Part shown: positions 15,977 through 24,748 of the stretch, in pieces
Layout: the number at the start of each line of letters is the position of its first letter
Numbering within the stretch: position 1 is the first letter of the stretch
Source: Streptomyces bottropensis ATCC 25435
GTDB taxonomy: Bacteria > Actinomycetota > Actinomycetes > Streptomycetales > Streptomycetaceae
NCBI RefSeq assembly: GCF_000383595.1
Contig: NZ_KB911581.1
Span: 7,275,519 to 7,339,518, forward strand
Length of the DNA: 64,000 nucleotides
Direction of reading: 5' to 3'
The notes under the pieces: model-generated
Database searches by the model: none
Seen by the model: the letters and a program-made list of their open reading frames with translations, nothing else
What the model was told of the DNA's origin: nothing
Made by a program: the position numbers and the translations under genes

Positions 15977-17599
15977 GTGGATCGCACAACCCAGCTCACC
16001 GCCCGTCGGCCAGGGACAGGCGCGCACGTCGGCGGCGATGTATACGATCCGGCCGCGTCGGCGACGGCGGCGACCGCCCCGACCTCTCTGACCGGCTCGA
16101 CCGGTTCAGCCTTCTCGAACGGTTCGCTGCGCCGCGCGGCGGCGCGGGTGCTGGCCGACAACTGGACGGGCCGGTCCACGGTGCCGTCGCGCACGCTGTA
16201 TCCGCACCAGTGGTCGTGGGACTCGGCGTTCATCGCGATCGGGCTGCGCCATCTGTCACCACTGCGGGCGCAGACCGAGCTGGAGACCCTGCTCGGCGCG
16301 CAGTGGGGTGACGGGCGGATCCCGCACATCGTGTTCAGCCCCTCCGTACCGCTGGACGCGTACTTCCCGAGCCCCGACTTCTGGCGCTCCTCGACCGCGG
16401 GACGCGCCGCGGGCGCCCCGCGCACCACGCAGACCTCGGGGATCGTGCAGCCGCCGGTGCACGCGCTGGCGGTGTGGCTGGTGCACCGGGCGGACCCCGG
16501 GCTCTCCCGGGCGCGCGGTTTCCTGGCCCGGATGTATCCGCGGCTGGCCGCCTGGCACCGCTATCTGCTGCACCGCCGCGACCTGGGCGGGGGCGGCCTG
16601 GTGTCGGTGGTCCACCCCTGGGAGCAGGGCATGGACAACAGCCCCGCCTGGGACGCGCCCCTCGCCCGGATCACCCCCGCCCCGGCCCGCTCCTTCCGCC
16701 GCGCCGACCTCGACCACGGCGCGGCCGAGGACCGGCCGACCGATGTGGACTACGGGCGGTACGTACGGCTCGCGACGGACTACCGGGACGCCGGGTACGC
16801 CGACGGGCAGGGCGGGTTCGCCGTGGAGGACCCGGCCTTCAACGCCCTCCTCATCGCCTCCGAGCACGCCCTCGCGCGTATCGCCAAGGAACTGGGCGCC
16901 CCCGGGACCGCCCGGCAAGCGCGGGCCGAGCGCCTGACGGCGGCGCTGGTGGAGCGGCTGTGGGACCCGGCGCGGGAGATGTTCCTGTGCCGGGACGTCA
17001 TCACGGACGCCCTCCTGCCGGAGCGCGGTGTCTCCGGGCTCCTTCCCCTCCTGCTCCCCGGCCTTCCGCGCGAGATCACGGCCGGGCTCGTGCGGACGCT
17101 CCACGGCCCGCACTTCGGACTCGGCGCGACCACCCGGCTCGTGCCGTCGTACGACCTGACCGGGGAGGCCTTCGATCCGCACCGGTACTGGCGCGGGCCC
17201 GCCTGGTTCAACACGAACTGGCTGCTGGAGCGGGGGCTCAGGCTGCACGGGGAGCCGGGCCGGGCCGACGCGCTGCGGGCGGCGCTGCTGGAGATCGCGG
17301 GGGCGTCCGGGTTCGCCGAGTACGTGGACCCGTACACGGGCGAGGCCTGCGGGGCGCTCGGCTTCGGCTGGACCGCCGCGCTCACGGTCGACCTGCTGCA
17401 CGGGGACGACCGGGACCACGGCCGCGACCACGGACACGGTCACGGTCACGGTCACGGCCATGACGGGGGCCATGTCGATGGACGCGTCGACGGCCCCGAC
17501 CACGGGTGGCTTCACGGACCGTACGACGAGCGGCAGCACGACGACGAGGTCGTGTTCGGCATGGGTGACGACATCACTGACGGCATGAGAGACGCGTGA
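15977..17599 (+). CDS. GH63-like (alpha/alpha)6 glycoside hydrolase
   Basis: The protein has 540 residues from GTG at 15977 with AGGAG six bases upstream. No signal peptide, so it is probably cytoplasmic. Conserved blocks include LYPHQWSWDSAFIAIGL, WRSSTAG, HPWEQGMDNSPAWD and YWRGPAWFNTNWLLERGL, the pattern of GH63/mannosylglycerate-hydrolase-type enzymes that cleave alpha-glucosides such as glucosylglycerate or trehalose-like compounds. The exact substrate is not readable. The C terminus has an odd tail of about 65 residues rich in His, Asp and Gly (HGHGHGHGH), absent from the core family and possibly metal-binding or slippage-derived. The next gene, a debranching enzyme, follows 62 bp later, and the ROK repressor is divergent. 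Confidence 0.85.
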   Translation: MDRTTQLTARRPGTGAHVGGDVYDPAASATAATAPTSLTGSTGSAFSNGSLRRAAARVLADNWTGRSTVPSRTLYPHQWSWDSAFIAIGLRHLSPLRAQTELETLLGAQWGDGRIPHIVFSPSVPLDAYFPSPDFWRSSTAGRAAGAPRTTQTSGIVQPPVHALAVWLVHRADPGLSRARGFLARMYPRLAAWHRYLLHRRDLGGGGLVSVVHPWEQGMDNSPAWDAPLARITPAPARSFRRADLDHGAAEDRPTDVDYGRYVRLATDYRDAGYADGQGGFAVEDPAFNALLIASEHALARIAKELGAPGTARQARAERLTAALVERLWDPAREMFLCRDVITDALLPERGVSGLLPLLLPGLPREITAGLVRTLHGPHFGLGATTRLVPSYDLTGEAFDPHRYWRGPAWFNTNWLLERGLRLHGEPGRADALRAALLEIAGASGFAEYVDPYTGEACGALGFGWTAALTVDLLHGDDRDHGRDHGHGHGHGHGHDGGHVDGRVDGPDHGWLHGPYDERQHDDEVVFGMGDDITDGMRDA

Positions 17600-17644
17600 G
17601 TGACGGCAGGCATGAGTAATGGCATGAGTGACGGCATGAGTGAC
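17579..17644. repeat. Short direct repeats of GACGGCATGAG
   Basis: The GGCATGAG-containing unit recurs four times across the stop of the GH63-like gene and the gap before the next gene. It looks like slippage and supplies several spurious ATG codons; the ribosome site GGAGGGGACCGGGG just before 17662 marks the real start of the next gene. Confidence 0.5.
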
Positions 17645-17661
17645 CAGGGAGGGGACCGGGG

Positions 17662-19602
17662 ATGACGGACCGGCATCACCTGCTCGTGCGCGGCGGGACG
17701 TTCGCCGCCGTGGGCGACGGCGGCGACATCAGCGGGGTGCGGGGCGGCAGTGCACCGGACGGGCTGTTCGTGCGGGACGCCCGGCATCTGAGCCGGTGGC
17801 AGCTGACCGTCGACGGGGCGGTCCCCGAGACGCTCACACCGGTCGCCGACGGGGACACCGCGCGCTGTGTGCTCGTGCCCCGGGGCGGACGCCGGGAGCC
17901 ACCCGCGTACACGCTCTTCCGTGAACAGGCCGTCTCCGACAGCTCGTTCGTGGAGACGCTGCGGGTCACCAGCAACCGTCCGGTGGCGACGACCGTCCGT
18001 ATCGCGATCACCGCGGACGCCGACTTCACCGACCAGTTCGAGCTGCGCTCCGACTTCCGTACCTACGCCAAGAGCGGTGTCGTCAGGAAGCGCGAAGTCC
18101 TCGACGACGGCGTGGAGTTCAGCTACCGGCGGGGCGAGTGGCGGTCGTGCACGACGGTGACGGCCGAGCCCGCGCCGGACGGTGTGGAGGAGACCGGGAC
18201 GGGGGCGCGGCGCCTGGTCTGGGCCCTCGATGTGGCGCCGCACGGCTCGGTGGAGCTGACCTGCCGGGTGATGGCGCGGCCGCACGGCGACCGGCGGGCC
18301 CTGCGGGTGCCGCGCTCGCCGGACGCCGAACGGGAGCGGCTGCTGGCGGTGGAGGGCGAGTTCATGGAGGGCGTGGCGTTCCCCACCGGCTGGCCGGAGC
18401 TGGCCGCCGCGTGTGCGCGTGGGCTCGCCGATCTGGCCGCGCTCCAGGTGCCGGCGACCGGGCCGGAGGGTGAGGTCCTGCGGGTGCCCGCCGCCGGGGC
18501 GCCGTGGTTCCTGACCCTGCTCGGCCGGGACGCTCTGCTCACCTCCCTCTTCACGCTCCCCTACCGGCCGGAGCCGGCCGCCGCCACCCTGCTCGCGCTC
18601 GCCGCGGCCCAGGCGACGGAGGTCGGCGTCGGCTCGGTGGCCCAGCCCGGCAAGATCGTGCACGAGGTGCGGCACGGTGAGCTGGCGCACTTCGGGCAGG
18701 TGCCGTACGGGCGTTACTACGGCTCGGTGGACGCGACGCCGCTGTTCCTCGTGCTGCTCGGCGCGTATGTGGAGCAGACCGGGGACGTCACCCTCGCCCG
18801 CCGTCTCGAAGCGCAGGCGCGGGCCGCGGTCGGCTGGATGCTCGACCACGGCGGGCTCACCTCGCGCGGCTATCTGGTCTACCGCGCCGACCAGGGCGGC
18901 CTCGCCAACCAGAACTGGAAGGACTCCCCCGGCTCGATCTGCTCCGCCGACGGCAGCCGGCCCGCCGCCGGGCCGGTGATGGCGGCGGGTGCGCAGGGGT
19001 ACGCGTACGACGCGCTGCGCCGCACCGCCGTCCTGGCGCGCACGGTCTGGGAGGACGAGGTGTACGCGGCGCTGCTCGAACAGGCGGCGGGCGATCTCCG
19101 CGACCGTTTCCAGCGGGACTTCTGGATGCCGCGGCACGGCTTCCCCGCGCTGGCGCTGGACGGCGAGGGCAGGCAGGTCGACGCGCTCGCCTCGGACGCG
19201 GGGCATCTGCTGTGGTCGGGGCTGCTGGACAAGGAGTACGGGAAGCTGGTGGGCCGGCGGCTCCTGGAACCGGACTTCTTCTCCGGGTGGGGGGTGCGGA
19301 CGCTGGCCGCCGGGCAGTCCGCGTACCACCCGCTGTCGTACCACCGGGGTTCCGTGTGGCCGCACGACAACGCGCTGATCACGCTGGGGCTCGCGCGGTA
19401 CGGGCTGCACGACGAGGCCCGGACGGTGGCCTCCGGCATGGTGGACGCGGCGACGGCGGCGGGGCATCGGCTGCCGGAGGTGCTGGCCGGGTACGGGCGG
19501 GACACGCATCCGGAGCCGGTTCCGTATCCGCACGCGTGTGTGCGGGAGTCGCGGTCGGCGGCGGCGCCGTTGGCTCTGCTCACCGCGGTCGGCGGAGCGT
19601 GA
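17662..19602 (+). CDS. Amylo-alpha-1,6-glucosidase-like glycogen debranching protein
   Basis: The protein has 646 residues from ATG at 17662, with GGAGGGGA upstream. The N-terminal beta-rich domain (residues about 5-190, GLFVRDARHLSRWQLTVDG) is the glycogen-debranching N domain. An (alpha/alpha)6 barrel follows with GRDALLTSLFTLPYRP, QNWKDSPGSICSADG, YHRGSVWPHDNALI and an acidic tail end. It should hydrolyse alpha-1,6 or related alpha-glucosidic bonds of branched glucans in the cytoplasm. It is cotranscribed with the GH63-like enzyme, and the pair probably processes an imported or storage alpha-glucoside under control of the ROK repressor. Confidence 0.88.
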   Translation: MTDRHHLLVRGGTFAAVGDGGDISGVRGGSAPDGLFVRDARHLSRWQLTVDGAVPETLTPVADGDTARCVLVPRGGRREPPAYTLFREQAVSDSSFVETLRVTSNRPVATTVRIAITADADFTDQFELRSDFRTYAKSGVVRKREVLDDGVEFSYRRGEWRSCTTVTAEPAPDGVEETGTGARRLVWALDVAPHGSVELTCRVMARPHGDRRALRVPRSPDAERERLLAVEGEFMEGVAFPTGWPELAAACARGLADLAALQVPATGPEGEVLRVPAAGAPWFLTLLGRDALLTSLFTLPYRPEPAAATLLALAAAQATEVGVGSVAQPGKIVHEVRHGELAHFGQVPYGRYYGSVDATPLFLVLLGAYVEQTGDVTLARRLEAQARAAVGWMLDHGGLTSRGYLVYRADQGGLANQNWKDSPGSICSADGSRPAAGPVMAAGAQGYAYDALRRTAVLARTVWEDEVYAALLEQAAGDLRDRFQRDFWMPRHGFPALALDGEGRQVDALASDAGHLLWSGLLDKEYGKLVGRRLLEPDFFSGWGVRTLAAGQSAYHPLSYHRGSVWPHDNALITLGLARYGLHDEARTVASGMVDAATAAGHRLPEVLAGYGRDTHPEPVPYPHACVRESRSAAAPLALLTAVGGA

Positions 19603-19659
19603 GCGCTCCGCTGGGTGGGGTGGGGGGGGCGGCGTTGTAGTGGGGGATGGTGGGTGGGT

Positions 19660-19785
19660 GCGGGTTCGTCGTGGGTGCTCGGCTGCGCCTGATAGCTCGG
19701 GGGTGCGGGTGCTTCGGCGGGTGCGGGTTGTAGGGGGTTGCTCGCGCCGTTCCCCGCGCCCCTGACGGGGCGCGTGCCCGGCGGC
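19660..19785. repeat. Streptomyces interspersed repeat (REP-like)
   Basis: Contains the familiar element GTTGCTCGCGCCGTTCCCCG followed by the palindromic CGCCCCTGACGGGGCG, preceded by GGTGCGGGTT-type tandem sequence. It separates the convergent debranching and dusB genes. The same core appears at about 26.8 kb and in part at 50.7 kb. Confidence 0.6.
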
Positions 19786-19814
19786 TCGGGCGGAGTATCG
19801 GCGGAACTGGGCGG

Positions 19815-20969
19815 CTAGCCGCCGGACGTGTCCTGTTCGGCTTCCTCTTCTACGCCCGCGCAGTCGTACGGGTCCTTGAGCCAGCCGTCCGGCAGGACTA
19901 CGCGGTTGTTGCCGGAGGTGCGGCCGCGTGGGCCGTCGGCGCCGGTCGGCCAGGGCTGGTCGAGGTCCAACTCGTCGAGGCCGGAGCGGAGTTCGGCGAG
20001 GGAGGAGGTGATGGCGAGGCGTTTGCGCATCTCGGAGCCGACCGCGAAGCCCTTGAGGTACCAGGCCACGTGCTTGCGGAAGTCGACGACACCCTTGGAC
20101 TCGTCGCCGCTCCACTCGCCCAGCAGGGTGGCGTGCCGGACCATGACGTCGGCGACCTCCCGGAGCGCGGGGCGCGCGAGATCCTCCGTACGCCCCTCGA
20201 ACGCGGCCACCAGGTCCGCGAACAGCCACGGCCGCCCCAGGCAGCCACGCCCGACGACCACGCCGTCGCAGCCGGTCTCGCGGACCATCCGCAGCGCGTC
20301 CTCGGCCGACCAGATGTCGCCGTTGCCGAGAACGGGGATCTCGGGGACGTGCTCCTTGAGGCGGGCGATGGCGTCCCAGTCCGCCGTGCCGCCGTAGTGC
20401 TGGGCGGCGGTGCGGCCGTGCAGGGCGATGGCGGTGACGCCCTCCTCGACGGCGATGCGCCCGGCGTCGAGGTAGGTGATGTGGTCGTCGTCGATGCCCT
20501 TGCGCATCTTCATGGTGACCGGGAGGTCGCCCGCCCCGCTCACGGCCTCGCGGAGGATCGCGCGCAGCAGGTTCCGCTTGTACGGGAGGGCCGAGCCGCC
20601 GCCCTTACGGGTCACCTTGGGGACGGGGCAGCCGAAGTTGAGGTCGATGTGGTCGGCGAGGCCCTCCTCCGCGATCATGCGGACGGCCTTGCCGACGGTC
20701 GCCGGGTCCACGCCGTACAGCTGGATCGAGCGCGGCTTCTCGGTCGCGTCGAAGCGGATCAGCTGCATGGTCTTCTCGTTGCGCTCGACCAGCGCCCGCG
20801 TGGTGATCATCTCGCTGACGAACAGGCCCTTGCCGCCGCTGAACTCCCGACACAGGGTGCGGAAGGGCGCGTTCGTGATGCCGGCCATGGGTGCCAGGAC
20901 GACGGGCGGGGTGACGGTGTGCGGGCCGATCCGCAAGGGGGCCGGCGCGAGGGAGACGGGCGTGGACAT
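19815..20969 (-). CDS. dusB: tRNA-dihydrouridine synthase
   Basis: The protein has 384 residues starting MSTPVSLAPAPLRIG at ATG 20969, preceded by GGGGGA. It is a TIM-barrel flavoprotein with VLAPMAGITNAPFRTLCREF, the catalytic Cys in DLNFGCPVPKVTRKGGGSAL, the RNA/FMN-contact motif VTMKMRKG, HGRTAAQHYGG and VLGNGDIWSAEDA. It reduces uridines in the tRNA D-loop using NADPH. A C-terminal helical domain (about 255-345) is followed by a short acidic actinobacterial tail. It is divergent from the MFS exporter gene. Confidence 0.95.
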   Translation of the reverse strand: MSTPVSLAPAPLRIGPHTVTPPVVLAPMAGITNAPFRTLCREFSGGKGLFVSEMITTRALVERNEKTMQLIRFDATEKPRSIQLYGVDPATVGKAVRMIAEEGLADHIDLNFGCPVPKVTRKGGGSALPYKRNLLRAILREAVSGAGDLPVTMKMRKGIDDDHITYLDAGRIAVEEGVTAIALHGRTAAQHYGGTADWDAIARLKEHVPEIPVLGNGDIWSAEDALRMVRETGCDGVVVGRGCLGRPWLFADLVAAFEGRTEDLARPALREVADVMVRHATLLGEWSGDESKGVVDFRKHVAWYLKGFAVGSEMRKRLAITSSLAELRSGLDELDLDQPWPTGADGPRGRTSGNNRVVLPDGWLKDPYDCAGVEEEAEQDTSGG

Positions 20970-21007
20970 TCCCCCATTGTCACGCACCCGGCCCCATGCC
21001 CGCGATT

Positions 21008-21029
21008 CATTAGTTAGGCGCACTATAGA
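21008..21029 (+). promoter_or_regulatory. Candidate -10/operator region of the DHA2 exporter
   Basis: AT-rich ATTAGTTAGGCGCACTATAG with TAGT/ACTA arms and a TATAGA hexamer at 21024-21029. It lies 12 bp before the ATG at 21042, so the transcript would be leaderless or nearly so; no ribosome site is seen. Such palindromes often bind a TetR or MarR repressor of a drug pump. Confidence 0.35.
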
Positions 21030-21041
21030 GTCGGGCGTACG

Positions 21042-22496
21042 ATGGTCCGCATGTCCGAGCTCAGCCGCCGCCACCGTCTGCTCGTGCTCGCGATCTGCTG
21101 CATCAGCCTGCTGATCGTGAGCCTGGACAACACCGTCCTGAACGTCGCCCTGCCCTCCATGCAGCGCGACCTGGACGCGAGCCTCGCGGGCCTGCAGTGG
21201 ACGATCGACGCCTACACCCTGGTCCTGGCGGCCCTGCTGATGCTGGCGGGCTCCACCGCGGACCGGATCGGCCGCAAGCGGGTCTTCATGGCGGGCCTGG
21301 TCGTCTTCGCGGCCGGCTCGCTGCTGTGCTCCCTCGCGCCGAACCTGGAGTCGCTGGTCGTCTTCCGCATGGTGCAGGCTGTCGGCGGCTCGATGCTCAA
21401 CCCGGTGGCCATGTCGATCATCACCAACACGTTCACGGACCCGCGCGAGCGGGCCCGGGCGATCGGCGCCTGGGGGGCGGTCGTGGGCATCTCGATGGCC
21501 GCCGGACCGATCATCGGCGGCCTCCTGGTGGAGTCGGTGGGCTGGCGCTCGATCTTCTGGATCAACCTGCCGGTCGGGCTGGCCGCGCTCCTGCTGACCT
21601 GGCGGTTCGTCCCCGAGTCCCGCGCCCCGAAGGCCCGCCGCCCCGACCCCGTCGGACAGCTCCTCGTCATCGCACTGCTCGCCTCCCTCACCTACGCGAT
21701 CATCGAGGCGCCGACCGCCCCGCCCGGCGAGACCCTCGCCCTCGGCATGGTCGCCCTCGCGGCGCTGCTCGGCCTCCTGCGGTACGAACCCCGCCGCCAC
21801 GAACCCCTCATCGACCTGCGCTTCTTCCGTTCGGCCCCGTTCAGCGGGGCGACGTTGATAGCGGTCAGCGCGTTCGCCGGCCTCGGCGGTTTCCTGTTCC
21901 TTTCCACGCTGTACCTGCAGAACGTGCGTGGTCTGGACGCCCTGCACGCCGGTCTGTGGATGCTGCCGATGGCCGTCCTGTGCTTCGTCTGCGCGCCCGT
22001 CGCCGGCCGGCTGGTCGGCAGCCGGGGCCCGCGGCTGCCGCTGCTGGTCGCCGGGATCGCCATGACCGCGAGCGGGGTGCTCTTCGCCGCCTTCGAGGCC
22101 GAGACCGGGAACGTCACCCTCGTCATCGGCTACGTCCTGTTCGGCCTCGGCTTCGGCTTCGTCAACGCGCCCATCACCAACACGGCCGTGTCCGGGATGC
22201 CGCGCGCCCAGGCGGGCGTCGCCGCGGCGGTCGCCTCCACCAGCCGCCAGATCGGCCAGACCCTGGGGGTCGCGGTGATCGGCGCGGTGCTGGCGGCGGG
22301 CATCGGCTCGTCCTCGTACGCCGACGCGTTCGTGTCCGCGGCCCGTCCCGCCTGGTGGATCGTCGCGGCGTGCGGCTTCGCCGTGCTGGTGCTGGGGGCC
22401 CTGACCACCGGGGTGTGGGCCCGGGAGACGGCCGACCGGACGGCCCGCCGCCTGGAGGCGGTGGAGGTCCGGGACGCGGCGGGTGTCGGGTCGTAG
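21042..22496 (+). CDS. MFS multidrug exporter, DHA2 (EmrB/QacA) family
   Basis: The protein has 484 residues with about 14 membrane segments. Family motifs are LDNTVLNVALPSMQRDLDAS in the first helix, motif A as GSTADRIGRKRVF, and motif C in helix 5 (GISMAAGPIIGGLL). It should export hydrophobic drugs or metabolites by proton antiport in the cell membrane. ATG 21042 or ATG 21051 can serve as start. It is monocistronic, followed by a GC-rich hairpin. No repressor gene is adjacent, so its regulator is encoded elsewhere. Confidence 0.92.
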   Translation: MVRMSELSRRHRLLVLAICCISLLIVSLDNTVLNVALPSMQRDLDASLAGLQWTIDAYTLVLAALLMLAGSTADRIGRKRVFMAGLVVFAAGSLLCSLAPNLESLVVFRMVQAVGGSMLNPVAMSIITNTFTDPRERARAIGAWGAVVGISMAAGPIIGGLLVESVGWRSIFWINLPVGLAALLLTWRFVPESRAPKARRPDPVGQLLVIALLASLTYAIIEAPTAPPGETLALGMVALAALLGLLRYEPRRHEPLIDLRFFRSAPFSGATLIAVSAFAGLGGFLFLSTLYLQNVRGLDALHAGLWMLPMAVLCFVCAPVAGRLVGSRGPRLPLLVAGIAMTASGVLFAAFEAETGNVTLVIGYVLFGLGFGFVNAPITNTAVSGMPRAQAGVAAAVASTSRQIGQTLGVAVIGAVLAAGIGSSSYADAFVSAARPAWWIVAACGFAVLVLGALTTGVWARETADRTARRLEAVEVRDAAGVGS

Positions 22497-22590
22497 CCCT
22501 CGACGCCCGTCCACGGTCGCCGTCGCTGAGCGCCGGGACGGCCGGGCGGCCGCCGGTGCGAGCGGTTTCTCCGGCTTGCTCCGGGTCTGC

Positions 22591-22618
22591 GGCCCCGGCC
22601 GGGTCGCAGGCCGGGGCC
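22591..22618 (+). terminator. Hairpin after the DHA2 exporter
   Basis: GGCCCCGGCC pairs perfectly with GGCCGGGGCC over an 8-base loop, about 95 bp after the stop. No T-tract, as is usual in Streptomyces. Confidence 0.55.
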
Positions 22619-22742
22619 TCGCGCGACGAAACCGGTAACGCCTGGGACAACTCCTCGTGAGATCCGCCCCGTTGATGTTGGTCTTGTCGCACACTCCTCA
22701 CGGATGTGGAACGGGACCGTGCGGGTGTCGGCCGGAGGGGTC

Positions 22743-22949
22743 ATGCGGCAGATCAACACGAGCAGGGTGAGCCGCTGGGACCAGCACGGGCGGGAGCACA
22801 CCGTGCGGGTCCAGCGCACGGGGGTGCAGCGCACGATCCGCTGCGACACCTGCGGCTGGCGCAGGGGCGCGCAGTTCCTGCCGTGGCTGAAGGCGGAGGA
22901 ACACCTCGCCGAGGCCCACCAGGCGACGGTGAACCCCGCGGGCTCGTGA
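22743..22949 (+). CDS. Small zinc-finger-like protein
   Basis: The protein has 68 residues. ATG at 22743 is chosen because GGAGGGG lies just before it; an in-frame ATG at 22704 has no such site. It contains CDTCGW at about residues 35-40 followed by EEHLAEAH, a C2H2-like CxxC...HxxxxH arrangement that could bind zinc, and an Arg-rich N-terminal half. It is a conserved hypothetical of streptomycetes. It stands alone in its orientation. DNA or RNA binding is a guess. Confidence 0.7.
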   Translation: MRQINTSRVSRWDQHGREHTVRVQRTGVQRTIRCDTCGWRRGAQFLPWLKAEEHLAEAHQATVNPAGS

Positions 22950-23110
22950 CCGCCGGGGAACCGGGCCCGGGCGGCCTCGTGACCGCCCCGGCACTTGCAG
23001 GCCCCCAGGCGGCCTCCCGACCAGCCCCCGGCCCCCTCACACCCGGACAGCCCCACGACCGCCCCCGGCACCAGGGGCCGCCCCGCGGGCTCGTGACCGT
23101 CAGCGAGCCC

Positions 23111-23515
23111 TCAGCCCCGCCGGTCCAGCGCCTCCGCGACCTGCTTGATCACCCTCCGCCAGTGCGCCCGTTGGCGCTCCCGCTCCTCGGGGCCCGCCAT
23201 GCGCTCCTGATGGAAGACGAGCACCGACCGGCCGCCCCCGGCCGCCGACACGGCGACCTGCACGGTCGTGTCGCCGTAGGTGACGCGGATGCGGTCACCG
23301 GGCCGGTAGCCGCGCACCTCGCCCGTGGCTCCCGCGGCGGTCTCGTAGGACGCCCCGCGCTCGGGCGTGAGCCGCGCCCCGGCCCCGAGCCACAGTTCCA
23401 GCCCGCGCGGTCCACTGATGAACTCCCAGACGGCGGCGGGCGACTGGGGCAGGGTGCGGGAGACGCCGACTTCCCATCCGGCGTCCCTGGTGAGTCCGGT
23501 GGATCGCGTGGTCAT
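23111..23515 (-). CDS. SRPBCC/START-like domain protein
   Basis: The protein has 134 residues starting MTTRSTGLTRDAGWEV at ATG 23515, eight bases after AAAGGA; ATG at 23524 is the alternative. The pattern VSRTLPQSPAAVWEFISGPRGLELWLG and the later RPGDRIRVTYGDTTVQVAV are those of polyketide-cyclase/Aha1-type SRPBCC domains, which make a hydrophobic ligand cavity. A C-terminal helix rich in Glu and Arg (GPEERERQRAHWRRVI) closes the fold. The ligand is unknown. It lies 62 bp downstream of the CGNR regulator on the same strand and may share its transcript. Confidence 0.8.
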   Translation of the reverse strand: MTTRSTGLTRDAGWEVGVSRTLPQSPAAVWEFISGPRGLELWLGAGARLTPERGASYETAAGATGEVRGYRPGDRIRVTYGDTTVQVAVSAAGGGRSVLVFHQERMAGPEERERQRAHWRRVIKQVAEALDRRG

Positions 23516-23577
23516 GGGGTTCATCCTTTCTCGTGGACCGCTCCCGGCCGGCGTACCCGCCGCCCGGCCCCGGCCGC

Positions 23578-24249
23578 TCATTCGACCGGGCCCGCCCCGG
23601 AGCGGCGTACACGGTGGGCGCGGACCTTGTGACGGTTGCCGCAGTGCTCCATCGAGCACCAGCGGCGGCGGCCGGGGCGTGAGGTGTCGACGTACAGGAG
23701 GTAGCAGCGGTCGCCGGCGCACATGCGGATCCGCTGCGCGTACGGCCCGGTGAGGAGGTCGACGGCGTCCCGGGCGACCGTGGACAGCAGCTGCGGGCCG
23801 GTCGCGGGGCCGGGGGCCCAGCCCCGGGTGCCGTCCGCGCCGATGGCGGGGGCCAGCGGCGGGCGGGCGGCGGCGTCGTTGACGAGGTCGAGGTCGGCGG
23901 TGTCCGCCGGGGCTATGCCCAGCTCGGGGAGCCCGCCGCCGACGACACGGGAGACGGCCGTACGGGTCAGCGCGTCGCGCAGCCGCCGGGCGTACGCCAC
24001 GTCGTCCTGCGTGACATCGAGGGCGGGGGGCGTCGGGGTGAGCCGGGACTGCTCGGCCCAGGCGACCAGGTCGCCGGGGGTCTGCAGCACCTCGTAGCGG
24101 GTCAGGGCGCCGGGGCCGCCGGTGATGAGCAGCTCCAGGCAGAGGGCGCCCGGATCGAACCGGAAGACGTTCCCGGAGTAGGACCGCAACCGGATGCCCG
24201 ACACTCCCGACGCCCCCTTCGGGGCCGATGCCCTGGACGACAAACCCAT
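23578..24249 (-). CDS. CGNR zinc-finger transcriptional regulator (ABATE domain)
   Basis: The protein has 223 residues. The start ATG lies inside the shared inverted repeat, with no room for a leader, so the transcript is probably leaderless. An N-terminal stress-sensing ABATE-type domain (residues about 25-165) is followed by the CGNR zinc finger, read as CAGDRCYLLYVDTS then RRRWCSMEHCGNRHKVRAHR. The final motif gives the family its name and binds zinc and DNA. It is divergent from the VOC gene with only 21 bp between the start codons, and is the likely repressor or activator of both. Confidence 0.9.
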   Translation of the reverse strand: MGLSSRASAPKGASGVSGIRLRSYSGNVFRFDPGALCLELLITGGPGALTRYEVLQTPGDLVAWAEQSRLTPTPPALDVTQDDVAYARRLRDALTRTAVSRVVGGGLPELGIAPADTADLDLVNDAAARPPLAPAIGADGTRGWAPGPATGPQLLSTVARDAVDLLTGPYAQRIRMCAGDRCYLLYVDTSRPGRRRWCSMEHCGNRHKVRAHRVRRSGAGPVE

Positions 24250-24273
24250 GTAACCAATATAACCGGTTACATG
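24247..24273. promoter_or_regulatory. Inverted repeat containing both start codons and two overlapping -10 boxes
   Basis: CATGTAACC (24247-24255) and GGTTACATG (24265-24273) are perfect complements nine bases apart. The outer triplets are the start codons of the CGNR regulator (minus) and VOC gene (plus). The spacer holds TATAAC (24258-24263), seven bases before the plus ATG, and on the minus strand TATATT (24261-24256), six bases before the minus ATG. Both messages would therefore start at their AUG. A protein bound here would block both promoters. Confidence 0.75.
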
Positions 24274-24729
24274 ACTGCCGCACTGAACTGGAAACTGGTC
24301 ATCGACTCGCGGGACGCCCAGCCCCTGGCAGACTTCTGGGCCGCGGCGCTGGGCTACGAGGTGGAGGACCCCAGCACGCTGATCAGCCATCTCCTGGCCA
24401 CCGGCGACCTGCCCGAGGCGGCCGTCGCCGAGCACGACGGCCACCACGTCTTCCGCGGCTACGCCGCCGTCCGCCACCCGGACGACCCGTACGACCCGTT
24501 CACCGGTGTCGGCAAGGGCCGCCGTCTGCTCTTCCAGGACGTCCCCGAACCCAAGTCGGGCAAGAACCGCCTCCACATCGACGTCCACGCCGGCCCGGAC
24601 GGGCTGGAGGCGCTGGCCGTCCGCATGGAGACACTCGGCGCCACCCGGGTCGAGGAGTTCGACCGGGGCCCCGCCGGGCACTGGTGGGTGATGCGGGACC
24701 CGGAGGGCAACGAGTTCTGCGTGGCGTAG
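24271..24729 (+). CDS. VOC/glyoxalase-superfamily protein
   Basis: The protein has 152 residues starting MTAALNWKLVIDSRDAQPLADFW. It has two beta-alpha-beta-beta-beta halves of the vicinal-oxygen-chelate fold; the second half has RLHIDVHAGPDG and ends GHWWVMRDPEGNEFCVA, a standard closing motif. Metal ligands are plausible (His and Glu near the end of each half) but the substrate cannot be read. The message is probably leaderless and controlled with the divergent CGNR regulator. A detoxification role under the stress-sensing regulator is a reasonable inference. Confidence 0.85.
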   Translation: MTAALNWKLVIDSRDAQPLADFWAAALGYEVEDPSTLISHLLATGDLPEAAVAEHDGHHVFRGYAAVRHPDDPYDPFTGVGKGRRLLFQDVPEPKSGKNRLHIDVHAGPDGLEALAVRMETLGATRVEEFDRGPAGHWWVMRDPEGNEFCVA

Positions 24730-24748
24730 GCGCCGGGCCGGGCCGGCG

